Part shown: piece after piece, positions 1 through 7,857 of the stretch
Numbering within the stretch: position 1 is the first letter of the stretch
Layout: each line of letters begins with the position of its first letter
Notes under the pieces: model-generated
Seen by the model: only the letters and a program-made list of their open reading frames with translations
Told to the model about the DNA's origin: nothing
The model's database searches: none
Position numbers and translations under genes: made by a program
NCBI GenBank assembly: GCA_964605095.1
Contig: CAZSBS010000069.1
Location: 1-19,234 of the forward strand
Reading direction: 5' to 3'
Length of the DNA stretch: 19,234 bases
DNA from: JAUWQU01 sp964605095
GTDB lineage: Bacteria; Planctomycetota; Phycisphaerae; SM23-33

Positions 1-192
1 TGTCGTCGTCGGCGTTGAGGGCGCCACCTCGACGATGACGGGGCCGGTTGGTTGTTCCTGCCCGCGCGTGGTCCCGGCGGCCAGGAGCGTCAGGCACGCC
101 GCGGCCAGGATCCCCCGCGTGAGCAAGCCGGTCTGCCGACGGGCTGTTGTGCTGTCATGCATCGCGGCTGTCTGCGAAGGTCGTATGTTCAT
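1..192 (-). CDS. gspD: GspD/PilQ-family secretin, N-terminal fragment (cut by window edge)
   Basis: Only the first 64 codons are present; the gene runs off the left edge. The start is the ATG at 192-190, which overlaps the stop of the GspC-like gene as ATGA, so the two are probably translationally coupled. The visible protein begins with an extended basic segment (ending RRQTGLLTR), then a hydrophobic stretch (GILAAACLTLLAAG) and a likely signal-peptidase site near TRGQEQ, so it is exported. After that comes a Pro/Thr-rich stretch. No secretin domain is visible. The call rests on position: last gene of a T2SS operon, directly after a GspC/PilP-like gene, where gspD (or pilQ in pil operons) is expected. 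It could be another exported protein. Confidence 0.55.
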   Translation of the reverse strand, partial: MNIRPSQTAAMHDSTTARRQTGLLTRGILAAACLTLLAAGTTRGQEQPTGPVIVEVAPSTPTTT

Positions 193-890
193 CTTCCCAA
201 CTCCTGCTGGCGCCGTTGGCGCATTCGTTCGAGAATATCCTGGAGCCCGTCGGAAGCCGGGACTGACGTATCGCCGGCTGACGGAGATGTGGTCGGTTGA
301 GTAGTTGCCGGGGACGTTGTCGTGGTCGTCGGCGTGGGTGTTGACCTCCCGCTCCGCGAGGTGCCCGAAGCAGCCGCGATCGGGCTTGGCGCGGGCGCGG
401 CGAATCCCATTGACGCCGCCCGCGTGCCGATCAAGGTGTAGCCGACCTTGACTATGCGGAACTTCCCGTCGCGGTCGTACTGAACGGAGTCGAGGTTGAC
501 TGCCCGCAGGCGTCCCTTGCCCACGACGTCGCCCGGGCTGACCTGAAGGATCTTGCCGGCCTTGGAATCCTCGAAGAAAGCCGTGTATTGCGGGCCCTCC
601 AGGCCGACGCCCAGCAGCACAAGGTACTGGTCGGTGTCGATGGGCCTGGGCGGCGGGGGGGTGTATATTGACCGGGGCGACTCGACTCGCACCGTGCGTA
701 CGACCGGGGGCCGGCGGTTGCGGTCGAATATGTTGCGATCCGTGAGGATTCTAAAGTCTTCCCATTTGGTCATGTGTGTAGGGGTCGCGCCGGCGGGCTT
801 TGGCGCGGGCTTGGGCGCCGTGGCCGCCAAGGCGGCCGAGGCCAGCGCCAGGACGGCTATGGATCGGAGCATTGGGAGTCCGAGAATCAT
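189..890 (-). CDS. gspC: GspC/PilP-like T2SS inner-membrane/periplasmic linker protein
   Basis: The product is 233 aa. The start is the ATG at 890-888, which overlaps the gspM stop as ATGA; a longer upstream reading exists but lies inside gspM. The N-terminus is hydrophobic (LRSIAVLALASAALA) followed by Lys/Pro repeats. Then comes the motif ILTDRNIFDRNRRP, characteristic of the start of the GspC/PilP homology region, and a small beta-rich domain (about residues 90-160, YLVLLGVGLEGPQYTAFFED through IVKVGYTLIG). In T2SS this region links the inner-membrane platform (L, M) to the secretin. The C-terminus is a Ser/Thr/Pro linker with a run of threonines ending in a short charged helix (DILERMRQRRQQEL). 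No PDZ domain is visible. The ALA-AT junction could be a cleaved signal rather than the permanent anchor usual for GspC. It lies between gspM and gspD, as pilP does between pilO and pilQ. Confidence 0.75.
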   Translation of the reverse strand: MILGLPMLRSIAVLALASAALAATAPKPAPKPAGATPTHMTKWEDFRILTDRNIFDRNRRPPVVRTVRVESPRSIYTPPPPRPIDTDQYLVLLGVGLEGPQYTAFFEDSKAGKILQVSPGDVVGKGRLRAVNLDSVQYDRDGKFRIVKVGYTLIGTRAASMGFAAPAPSPIAAASGTSRSGRSTPTPTTTTTSPATTQPTTSPSAGDTSVPASDGLQDILERMRQRRQQELGR

Positions 891-1474
891 TTCTTTTCGC
901 CTCCTGCCGACGCGGTTCGGACGTTGCCGGCCGGCGGCGTCTGGCTGCCGCCTGGCGCGTAAAGGGTCGAGAAGTCGATCTGCACCGTCAGGTTGTCGAT
1001 GCCCGGCTTGGCGCTGTTGATCTGAAGCGACTGGATCCTCAGCGGGAATTTCGCTGTTTCCAGCCGCCATATAAATCCCGCCACGGCCTTCATGTTTCCC
1101 CCGCCCGCGGCGTGGAAGTACCTCTCCGGCAGTTGGGAATCGCCTGTCGAGCGGTCCTGGCGGATGACCGCCGAGACCTTCATCGCCGCCGCTTTCGACC
1201 AGCCGTCAACGGCGCTTAGGACCTGGAAATCCGCCTCCTCGCGTTGGTTTTTCATGCCGCTGGCGACCATCTCCTGCCACTTGGCGCTCATCTGGCGGCT
1301 CTTCTGGAGCAGCAGCGTGGTGTTGAACATTTCCTTGTCCAGTTGGGTCCTGCGCTGCTTGGCGTAATTGCGGGCGTCCCATAGCGGAACGAGCACATAG
1401 TAGTCCAGCAGCAGGATCGCCAAGGCCGCGCCCGTCAGCACAAAAACCACTCGCTCTCTCTTTGAGAAAACCAT
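887..1474 (-). CDS. gspM: GspM/PilO-like T2SS inner-membrane assembly protein
   Basis: The product is 195 aa, with a short cytoplasmic N-terminus (KRERVV), one transmembrane helix at about residues 9-29 (VFVLTGAALAILLLDYYVLV) and a coiled-coil-like stretch (NYAKQRRTQLDKEMF...LLLQKSRQMSAKWQEM). The rest is a periplasmic alpha/beta domain containing FIWRLETAKFPLRIQSLQIN and LTVQIDFSTLY, typical of the ferredoxin-like fold of GspM/PilO. It is expected to pair with GspL and help hold the ATPase at the membrane. The start lies 3 bp after the gspL stop (TGATAAATG) and the end overlaps the gspC start by 4 bp. The family is highly divergent in sequence, so the call rests on topology, the C-terminal pattern and operon position together. 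Confidence 0.75.
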   Translation of the reverse strand: MVFSKRERVVFVLTGAALAILLLDYYVLVPLWDARNYAKQRRTQLDKEMFNTTLLLQKSRQMSAKWQEMVASGMKNQREEADFQVLSAVDGWSKAAAMKVSAVIRQDRSTGDSQLPERYFHAAGGGNMKAVAGFIWRLETAKFPLRIQSLQINSAKPGIDNLTVQIDFSTLYAPGGSQTPPAGNVRTASAGGEKK

Positions 1475-1477
1475 TTA

Positions 1478-2965
1478 TCAGTCCGATCCGCCGAAAGAGA
1501 AACTTAATGAGAACGACACCTCGCCGCCCTTGGGGTTGGCGCGCGTGGATATCGACTGGACGTTTGTCAGCCGGGCATTGCCAGCCAGGCTATCCAGCAC
1601 GTCGAGAACCGCTTTGTTATTCGTGGCGCTGCCGGTAACGGTGACATTCATGGACTTGCCGGCCACAACGGCGTTTATCTTGTCCGGAGCCTGGATTGCC
1701 CCACGGGCCTTTTCTGCCTCATGGATCGTCACTTGCATCGCCCATATGCGTCCCTCGGGCGGGAACGCCAGCGTCATTTCCTTCAGGCAATCGAGGAAGC
1801 CGGGACGCTGGTCGTACCAGGTCCGGGCTAGTTTCGTGCGGTTGATTACGCCGTTTGCGAGGGCGATTTTCGGCTTGAGGTTCAGCGACTGGGCTTCGAG
1901 CCTGGCTATCTCCTGGCGGTCCTGCTGCCAGTCCCACAGCAGGAAGCCGACCACGGCAACGAACACGCCCGCCAGGATTGCCGCCCACGTGATCTGGCGT
2001 GTAATGAAGGGCTTTTTGACGGCACTGAGCCGCGAGTGAAGGAAGTTCACCGGAAGCGCCTGCCCTCGCAAGGCCGCCAGCGCCACGGCCGAGGCGGCGC
2101 AGAACTGTCCCGGCCACGGACCCTTGCCCAGGCCGTTGGTGTGGATGTCCTTCGGCACGGACTCTACTCTCACCGCCAAAGACAGCCTTTGGGCCAGGAT
2201 GTCGCTGGCTCCGGCGTCAAGCTCGGCCTCGTTCCAGATCAGCAGTTCACGCGACCGGCCCGTGGGGGCGGGCAGCAGCATGACCACCCGGCGCAGCTCG
2301 GCGATGAGCCGTTCGAGCCAGCCGTTGGCGGCGCCGGAATCGTTGCCGACGGCGACCGGCAACTGGCGGAGCGTGCGGACGCCCGTGGCGGACTCGGTCA
2401 GCAGTTCGGCCCCGCCCCTGAAGACTCTCAGGACCAGCCTCTCGGCGTCACTTGCGGCGGGGTCGGTCCCAGCCGCCAGAGCCAGCGTTGATGACGTGAT
2501 GCCATCGACGCGGAGGCCCGCGGCCTGGCCCATGGCTGTAAGCTGCTCGACGGCTGCCCGCGGTGCGGCCACCAGAAGGGCGCTCGTCGCCTCCCGCCCA
2601 TTGTTGTCGGCGGGGGCGTAGTCGAAGACAAGGTCCTTGAGGTCAAGGGCGAATTCCCGTTCGACCGCCAGGGAGAGGACCTGGCGCACCTGTCCGCCGA
2701 CACCCGGCGGCAGCGTCTTGTCGCGGGCAGTCAGAGAGCGGGCGTCCAGCCCGATCACGCATCGCGACGCGCCGAAGCCATTGTCCTTCAGGAACTGCCG
2801 CAGCGCCTTGCCCAGCCGCAGAGGCTCATCAAGGCCCAGAGCGTCCGGGAAGGCGAACTCCGCGGCGCCGGAGGCATCGGCCCCGTCGTTCAGTGGCGTA
2901 AGCTCGACGGCTGTCAGGGAGCGACCTTCAACCGCCAGGCCGAGGATTCTACGTTTTGACAACAT
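1478..2965 (-). CDS. gspL: GspL-like protein (PilM-like cytoplasmic part plus PilN-like membrane part)
   Basis: The product is 495 aa. Residues 1-300 form an actin-like/PilM-type cytoplasmic domain: ILGLAVEGRSLTAVEL, CVIGLDARSLTARDKTLP and SALLVAAPRAAVEQLTAMGQAAGLRVDGI are the usual PilM/GspL signatures. One transmembrane helix follows at about 325-345 (ITWAAILAGVFVAVVGFLLW), preceded by PVNFLHSRL as in PilN, then a coiled coil (QQDRQEIARLEAQSLNLKPK) and a periplasmic ferredoxin-like domain (RIWAMQVTIHEAE; MNVTVTGSATN). This matches GspL, which combines what PilM and PilN do as separate proteins. It would recruit the ATPase GspE. The ATG is 1 nt past the gspK stop, and GGAGG sits 9 nt upstream of it within the gspK end. 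Confidence 0.82.
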   Translation of the reverse strand: MLSKRRILGLAVEGRSLTAVELTPLNDGADASGAAEFAFPDALGLDEPLRLGKALRQFLKDNGFGASRCVIGLDARSLTARDKTLPPGVGGQVRQVLSLAVEREFALDLKDLVFDYAPADNNGREATSALLVAAPRAAVEQLTAMGQAAGLRVDGITSSTLALAAGTDPAASDAERLVLRVFRGGAELLTESATGVRTLRQLPVAVGNDSGAANGWLERLIAELRRVVMLLPAPTGRSRELLIWNEAELDAGASDILAQRLSLAVRVESVPKDIHTNGLGKGPWPGQFCAASAVALAALRGQALPVNFLHSRLSAVKKPFITRQITWAAILAGVFVAVVGFLLWDWQQDRQEIARLEAQSLNLKPKIALANGVINRTKLARTWYDQRPGFLDCLKEMTLAFPPEGRIWAMQVTIHEAEKARGAIQAPDKINAVVAGKSMNVTVTGSATNNKAVLDVLDSLAGNARLTNVQSISTRANPKGGEVSFSLSFSFGGSD

Positions 2966-2966
2966 T

Positions 2967-4487
2967 CTACCGGACCTCCAGGCCGGTGGTGGATTCGATC
3001 ACGTTTTCCATTCCCACGCCGGCTCGCAGGGCATCGAGTATCACCGGGTCCAGAGGCCAGCCGAGGCTCGTCAGGTCACGACGGTATACCACGCGAGGCG
3101 GACTCTCTCTAGCGTCCACCACGATCCGGCAGCGGCGAAATGCACGCCCGTCACCGGAAACGCTTACGATGTCGGCCGAAAATTGGTACGACTTGCCCGT
3201 GATCAGAGAGCCGATAAGCACGGCCTTGTCTTGCGGCAGTGCCTGGACGACCCAGGCAATGCCTTCGTCCATCGTCCGGCTTGCGCGGCGCTGAATGATC
3301 GCGTCGGCCTCCGGATCGCCTATTCCCGGCAGGCACAGCAGCACGTCTCTTGACGCGGTGCTGATGTTTATCAACCCCCGCTTGACGGTGCTGGCGCTGT
3401 TGGCGCTGCTGCCGCCGCTCCGGCTGCTCCGGCCGCCGCCAGAAGAACTGGGGGGGGTGGCGGTTATCTTGTTGGCGATGAGCTTGAATTCGTCGTACGT
3501 CAACTGGACGCGGAAGTAGTAGTCCAGGACGTTTATGAAAGGCCGGCGACTCCTGGTCAGGCCGACGACCTCCTCCAGGCGGCTGCCCGCAAGGTAGTCG
3601 GTAAATGCCTTCCGCAAGGCGTCCGACGACGCGCTGTTGACGTCGACAGGTTGGGTGCCCGTCGAACTGCCGGCGCCCGCGGCTGAGCCTTCGGCGCTGT
3701 ATACCGTGACCATGTCATAGAGCCCGCGGTCCATCTTGCCGTTGGCGTTGTCCGGAGGGTCGGACTCGTCGGCGTCGTTTTCGTTGTCGTCGAGACGACC
3801 GTTTCGGTTCGTGTCCTCGCCGTAAAGAAGTTCCGGCAGCATTCCGCGGACCAGCAGCAATTCCTCGACCGTCTCGAACGGCGAGTTTTTGCACTGGTAG
3901 GGGTCGGCCAAGGTCATGTAGAACTCGCTCTCGGCGCCGCCGACGGTGATGTTCTCATCCGAATCGCGCCAGTCGATGATCGCCGCGGCGTCCTCGCGCA
4001 TCATCCGCGGCAGCATCATCAGCATGTCCTGGCTGGCGGAGTTGATGTCGATTTTCGACGCCTCGTCGACGATGCCGTAAGCCTGCTGGAGGTCGTTGTC
4101 GAAGTCAGGCCGGATTATCCAGAACATGCCGTTGCCGACAATCACGCCGTTGCAAGGCGTGTTGGAGTCGGTGGGCACGGCGCCGTTCAGGCCGTCCACG
4201 CAGGCCAGGACGTACTGGATCGCGCCCTGCTCGACGCCGGATGCCCGCTGGACGGCGGTGTAGTTGGCCGAGTACGCGGCCTCGATCCGCATCGACCGGG
4301 CCAGGGCCAGCACCATGCCCGCCAGCACGGCTATTATCCATAGCGTTACGATCAGGACGGCGCCAGTGGGCGGCCCGCCCGATATAGGTCCTATAGGACC
4401 CATAGGACCTATGGAGTTCCGCGCGCGCGTCCGGGCGGGCGGCATGAGCCGCCGCGAGGCAACGCTGTTGTGATCGCGGTTCTTCAT
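2967..4487 (-). CDS. gspK: GspK-like minor pseudopilin with long Gly-Pro-rich leader
   Basis: The product is 506 aa, longer than typical GspK (around 320 aa). A leader of about 42 residues contains the collagen-like run GPMGPIGPISGGPP, then the class III signal TG|AVLIVTLWIIAVLAGMVLALA. There is no Glu at +5, as is usual for GspK. The body holds helix-hairpin-helix-like T2SK modules (IDINSASQDMLMMLP with AAAIIDWRDSDEN; FETVEELLLVRGM; later VDVNSASSDALRKAF and LINISTASRDVLLCLPGIGD). At about 225-236 is an EF-hand-like loop (DTNRNGRLDDNE). A Ser/Gly linker precedes the last module. GspK caps the pseudopilus tip with I and J. The start is 10 bp after the gspJ stop with only a weak ribosome site; in-frame ATGs at codons 15 and 29 are alternatives. 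Confidence 0.85.
   Translation of the reverse strand: MKNRDHNSVASRRLMPPARTRARNSIGPMGPIGPISGGPPTGAVLIVTLWIIAVLAGMVLALARSMRIEAAYSANYTAVQRASGVEQGAIQYVLACVDGLNGAVPTDSNTPCNGVIVGNGMFWIIRPDFDNDLQQAYGIVDEASKIDINSASQDMLMMLPRMMREDAAAIIDWRDSDENITVGGAESEFYMTLADPYQCKNSPFETVEELLLVRGMLPELLYGEDTNRNGRLDDNENDADESDPPDNANGKMDRGLYDMVTVYSAEGSAAGAGSSTGTQPVDVNSASSDALRKAFTDYLAGSRLEEVVGLTRSRRPFINVLDYYFRVQLTYDEFKLIANKITATPPSSSGGGRSSRSGGSSANSASTVKRGLINISTASRDVLLCLPGIGDPEADAIIQRRASRTMDEGIAWVVQALPQDKAVLIGSLITGKSYQFSADIVSVSGDGRAFRRCRIVVDARESPPRVVYRRDLTSLGWPLDPVILDALRAGVGMENVIESTTGLEVR
4383..4414. repeat. 9-bp tandem repeat (TATAGGTCC family) inside the gspK leader
   Basis: There are about 3.5 copies of a 9-bp unit: TATAGGTCC, TATAGGACC, CATAGGACC, TATGG. 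The first junction forms the perfect 14-bp palindrome GGTCCTATAGGACC (4387-4400). Being three codons long, the unit keeps frame and encodes Gly-Pro-Ile/Met repeats in GspK. It is AT-richer than the surrounding gene, which suggests recent expansion or insertion of simple sequence. Confidence 0.85.
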
Positions 4488-4497
4488 CGTTCGTTCT

Positions 4498-5190
4498 TTA
4501 CTGCGCGACTTCTATCTGCATGCCGACGGTCAGGGAGCTGGCGGGCATCCACAGCACGTGGGTCGTGCGGTATTCGGCTTGGGCGCCGGTGGAGGTTGGT
4601 TCGTCATCGGCCAGCGTGAGGTCCACCTCGACGGCCAGCGGCAGTGAGTTTTCCTCGGTGGTGGAGTCCCATGAGTCCAGCCAACTCACGCCGTCGAAGT
4701 ACCGAAGGTTCAGCGCCAGCACGTTGCGGCAGAGCACCTCGCCGGGCACGTCGTATATAACCTGCGCCAGCAGGTTCCGCCTGATGGTGCGAACCAGGTC
4801 CATGCCCGTGCCCTGCGACGAAGGCTCGCAGACCAGTTCCACCTTCATGATGTCGCCCTGCCCGACATCCTGGTCGGTGGCGTCGGCGGTGCGGTAGAAC
4901 GACACCGTGTCGCTATCCAGGCTCCCTGCGCCGGTGCCGTCGGTGCCCGTGAACGTCCCGGCAAGTATGCCGTTGGGCACGACGGCGGATCGCAGTTCGG
5001 CGCAGATGAAGTCAGCCGCCAGTTCGGCCCGGCGGAACTTTGCGACGGTCCTTTCGGCGCCGGCTCGCGCCTTGAAGGACGTGTAGAGCGTGGCGTACAA
5101 CGACCCGACCAGCACGGCCGTCATCGTCGCGGCCACAAGGATCTCCAGCAGCGTGAAGCCCTTTCGAGTTGTAGCCTTGCGGTTACTCAC
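4498..5190 (-). CDS. gspJ: GspJ-like minor pseudopilin
   Basis: The product is 230 aa. A short basic leader ends at KG|FTLLEILVAATMTAVLVG, a class III prepilin signal with Glu at +5 of the mature protein; the long N-terminal helix follows. The globular part has the GspJ pattern: ELAADFICAELRSAV, DTVSFYRTAD, DLVRTIRRN, LALNLRYFDGVSWLDSWDS and LPLAVEVDLTL. GspJ forms the I-J-K tip complex. The start is a GTG at 5190-5188, overlapping the end of gspI by 8 bp, with AGGA about 10 nt upstream. A prepilin peptidase, not in this window, would be needed to process it. Confidence 0.88.
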   Translation of the reverse strand: MSNRKATTRKGFTLLEILVAATMTAVLVGSLYATLYTSFKARAGAERTVAKFRRAELAADFICAELRSAVVPNGILAGTFTGTDGTGAGSLDSDTVSFYRTADATDQDVGQGDIMKVELVCEPSSQGTGMDLVRTIRRNLLAQVIYDVPGEVLCRNVLALNLRYFDGVSWLDSWDSTTEENSLPLAVEVDLTLADDEPTSTGAQAEYRTTHVLWMPASSLTVGMQIEVAQ

Positions 5191-5635
5191 CTGTCGATCC
5201 TGTCGCTCTGTCGTAGACCAGTGTGCTTACCGTTACGTCGTAGTCTTTGCCACGGCGATTCCATACCACCGAGACATCCAGCTCGACAAGCCTCGGATCG
5301 TCCCACGACTCGACCGTAGCCATCCATTTGTACTGGGGCCACTGCTCGCCGAAGTCGCCGGTCTGCATGGCCTCGTCGATCATCATCGTGGCGGCCAGTT
5401 CCGATAGCTTCGCCTGCGCCAGCGATGCCGCCTGGGCCTGCATCCTGGCGTGGACGGCCAGGTCCATGCATAGCAGCGTTCCGTGGATCAGGGCTGGCAG
5501 CACGATTCCAACGACCACAAGGGCGGCCATGACTTCCACGATCGTAAAGCCCAGCCGGCACCCGGACGCGGCACGGGCGGGACGCCCATGCCATGCGCTG
5601 CCGCAACGATCTGTCACACGCCCGATGGCTGTCAT
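5183..5635 (-). CDS. gspI: GspI-like minor pseudopilin
   Basis: The product is 150 aa from the ATG at 5635-5633, which overlaps the gspH stop as ATGA; a longer in-frame start at 5689 would run well into gspH. A leader of about 29 residues ends at LG|FTIVEVMAALVVVGIVLPALI, with Glu at +5. Next come AQAASLAQAKLSELAATMM, typical of the GspI helix, and a C-terminal strand region (LVELDVSVVWNRRGKDYDVTVSTLV). Length and motif order fit GspI. It is expected at the pseudopilus tip with J and K, in line with its place between gspH and gspJ. The gene ends 8 bp inside gspJ. Confidence 0.85.
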   Translation of the reverse strand: MTAIGRVTDRCGSAWHGRPARAASGCRLGFTIVEVMAALVVVGIVLPALIHGTLLCMDLAVHARMQAQAASLAQAKLSELAATMMIDEAMQTGDFGEQWPQYKWMATVESWDDPRLVELDVSVVWNRRGKDYDVTVSTLVYDRATGSTGE

Positions 5636-6168
5636 GGCTGCGGCTCCCACGGCTTGATGATGCGGAACCTCTCGGTGGCCGAGGGACAATACACACGGTA
5701 GGCTTCTCCGTCACGGTTGATCAGCGAAATCATTGCCTGCTCGGTTCGCCCGTCGGGCAGGAACTGCAAGTAGGGGCGCTGATCCTGGCCCGGGGGCAGT
5801 TCCAGCCGGACGCCCATGCCCGTGGGAAGCACAAAATGCCGGCCCATGTCGGTCTGGAGTTCGACGAACGTCCCGGCCTGCTGGATGGTCACCCAGTAGG
5901 TGTTGGTCGCGAAGTCGAAGTTGAGGCGACTGACAGTTCCCATGGTGGCGGCCAGGTCTTGTGCCATGCGTGTCATTGCCAGCACGCTCGCGGCGGCGTC
6001 GGCGTCGGATCGTCCCTGTGCGAAGCCGCGCAGCGACGGCACGGCCGCGCCCAGAAGGACGGCAATCACCAGCATTACCACGATGAGCTCGAACAGCGTG
6101 AAGCCTGATCGGGAGCTACCTGGCCGGTGACCAGTTGTCGATGTCGTCTTCCGTGCCATCTTGTCCAT
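5632..6168 (-). CDS. gspH: GspH-like minor pseudopilin
   Basis: The product is 178 aa. The leader ends at SG|FTLFELIVVMLVIAVLLGAAVPSL, a class III signal with Glu at +5. The following region (AAASVLAMTRMAQDLAATMGTVSRLNFDFATNTYWV) is the usual GspH/FimT pattern. GspH is a minor pseudopilin close to the tip. The start overlaps the end of gspG by 53 bp; an ATG three codons later (6159) is an equally plausible start and would shorten the overlap slightly. The stop overlaps gspI by 4 bp. Confidence 0.83.
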   Translation of the reverse strand: MDKMARKTTSTTGHRPGSSRSGFTLFELIVVMLVIAVLLGAAVPSLRGFAQGRSDADAAASVLAMTRMAQDLAATMGTVSRLNFDFATNTYWVTIQQAGTFVELQTDMGRHFVLPTGMGVRLELPPGQDQRPYLQFLPDGRTEQAMISLINRDGEAYRVYCPSATERFRIIKPWEPQP

Positions 6169-6598
6169 CCGGTCCGAATGAGTGCAGGTCGTAGCCTCTG
6201 GGGTTGTGCTGGCCAGGGAAGCTGTACACGTACAGGTTGCGCCACGGGTCCACCGGCAACGTTTGCTGCTTGAGGTACGGACCCTTCCAGTCCATGACGT
6301 TGCCCGGAGGATCGATCAGGGCGCGGAGGGTTTCCTCGGTGGTCGGATAGCGGTCGCAGTCCACCTCGAAGAGGTCCAGGGCCTGGCCGATGTTGGAAAT
6401 GTCCGTCCTGGCGGCGGTCAGCTTGGCGTCCTTTCCCCGGCCGGTAAGCTTGGGGATCACCACGACCGCCAGCACCGCCAGGATCACCAGGACCAGCAGC
6501 AGTTCCACCAGCGTAAATCCGCTCGCACGCCGGGCAGCCAGGGCCTGGGTAAGGCTTCGCGCCCGGGCCTTTGTGTATGTCATGTTCTCGTTCCTCAT
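6116..6598 (-). CDS. gspG: GspG major pseudopilin
   Basis: The product is 160 aa from the ATG at 6598-6596, which overlaps the gspF stop (TGATG). A second ATG at 6583 has AGGA about 9 nt upstream and may be the true start. The leader ends at SG|FTLVELLLVLVILAVLAVVVIP with Glu at +5. The conserved GspG core follows: DISNIGQALDLFEVDCDRYPTTEE, then WKGPYLKQQTLPVDPWRNLY and the C-terminal loop SFGPDGQDGTEDDIDNW. That loop is the calcium-binding site in characterised GspG proteins. This is the subunit that makes up the pseudopilus shaft. The identification is secure. Confidence 0.93.
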   Translation of the reverse strand: MRNENMTYTKARARSLTQALAARRASGFTLVELLLVLVILAVLAVVVIPKLTGRGKDAKLTAARTDISNIGQALDLFEVDCDRYPTTEETLRALIDPPGNVMDWKGPYLKQQTLPVDPWRNLYVYSFPGQHNPRGYDLHSFGPDGQDGTEDDIDNWSPAR

Positions 6599-7815
6599 CA
6601 ATGTATCAACTCCTGAAGCGTGAAGATCGGCAGCAACATGCCGACTACGATTGTTCCGACTATTCCCGCCATGACGAACAGCAGGACCGGTTCGGCCAGG
6701 GCCACCGCGGTTCGCAACTGGCGGTCGAGTTCTTCCTCGTTGACTGTCGCAAGGCGCTTTAGCTCCATGTCGAGCCGGCCTGATTCCTCAGCCACGGCTA
6801 TCATCTCGATCACCGAGCCCGGGAAGAGCCTGGAGTTGCCCGCCAGGCTTCTGGCCAGGCCCTTGCCTTTCTGGACCTGTTCGATGGAATATCCGACCGC
6901 GTCGGCCAGGACGCGGTTTCCGACCGCCTCGCGAGCCACTTTCAGCGATGCCACCAGCGGCACGCCCGCGCCAAGCAGCGTGCCGAGCATCCGGCTGAAC
7001 CGCACCAGTGCGAAGCGGGCCACCAACTTGCCTATTATCGGAAGCCGCAACATCGCCTGCTGGGTCGCCAGTTGTCCCGCCGGCGAGGCCAGTATCCGGC
7101 GGACTATGAGCATGAGGATGGCCAGGGCACACAGGACGCCCAGGCCATAATTGGTAAGGAACCTGCTGATCGCCACGATTGCTCGCGTCAGGGCCGGCAG
7201 GTTGGCGTTGAAGTCGGAGAAGATGCCCGAGAAGCTCGGGATGAAGAAGGTCATCAGGAATATCACCACGCCTATGGCCAGCACCGCCAGAACGCTCGGG
7301 TAGGCCATGGCATTGCGGAGCTTGCCCTTGAGGTCGCGCTCACGGGCTCGGAACTCGGCTATCTGCATCAGCACCACGTCGAGGAACCCGCCGGTCTCGC
7401 CGGCGTGGACCATCGCGACGTACACGCCGGGGAAGGACTTCGGCCAGCGCCCCATGGCGTCGGCAAGCGGCATGCCGCCGGAGACGTCGTCGTAGATCGC
7501 CGACCACTGGTCGCGGGCCGCCGGGTTCGTGGACTCGCGCCTCAGTATGCTCAGGCCGCGGGTGATGGGCACCCCGGCCGCCAGGAGGTTCGCCAACTCC
7601 CGGCTGAAGGTCTCGACCGCGTTTTGCGGCACGCGTCCGCCCTTGGTCCTGGCTGCGCGGACAACGGGCTGTCCGGCACGCTCCTCGTCGACGGACACCG
7701 GCACCAGGCCCTTCTGGGCGACCTCGTCCAGCGCCGCGGCGCGGTTGCGGGCTGAGACCTTGCCGCTCGTCCGCGATCCGCCGGATTCAATGGCTTCGTA
7801 TGTGAAAACTGGCAT
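6598..7815 (-). CDS. gspF: GspF inner-membrane platform protein
   Basis: The product is 405 aa, the usual GspF/PilC length. It begins MPVFTYEAIESGG and carries two T2SF domains. The first (about residues 65-190) contains ELANLLAAGVPITRGLSIL and VYVAMVHAGETGGFLDVVL; the second repeats the plan (RFSRMLGTLLGAGVPLVASL and VIEMIAVAEESGRLDMEL). Three membrane segments are visible: SVLAVLAIGVVIFLMTFFIP, GLGVLCALAILMLIV and LLFVMAGIVGTIVVGMLLPI. It is the polytopic centre of the assembly platform, working with GspE to add pseudopilin subunits. It starts 42 bp after gspE with a modest GGTGA ribosome site and shares TGATG with gspG. Confidence 0.94.
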   Translation of the reverse strand: MPVFTYEAIESGGSRTSGKVSARNRAAALDEVAQKGLVPVSVDEERAGQPVVRAARTKGGRVPQNAVETFSRELANLLAAGVPITRGLSILRRESTNPAARDQWSAIYDDVSGGMPLADAMGRWPKSFPGVYVAMVHAGETGGFLDVVLMQIAEFRARERDLKGKLRNAMAYPSVLAVLAIGVVIFLMTFFIPSFSGIFSDFNANLPALTRAIVAISRFLTNYGLGVLCALAILMLIVRRILASPAGQLATQQAMLRLPIIGKLVARFALVRFSRMLGTLLGAGVPLVASLKVAREAVGNRVLADAVGYSIEQVQKGKGLARSLAGNSRLFPGSVIEMIAVAEESGRLDMELKRLATVNEEELDRQLRTAVALAEPVLLFVMAGIVGTIVVGMLLPIFTLQELIH

Positions 7816-7857
7816 TCACAATCACCGGATAATTTCTGTTTCAGGCTCGGCCGGGCA

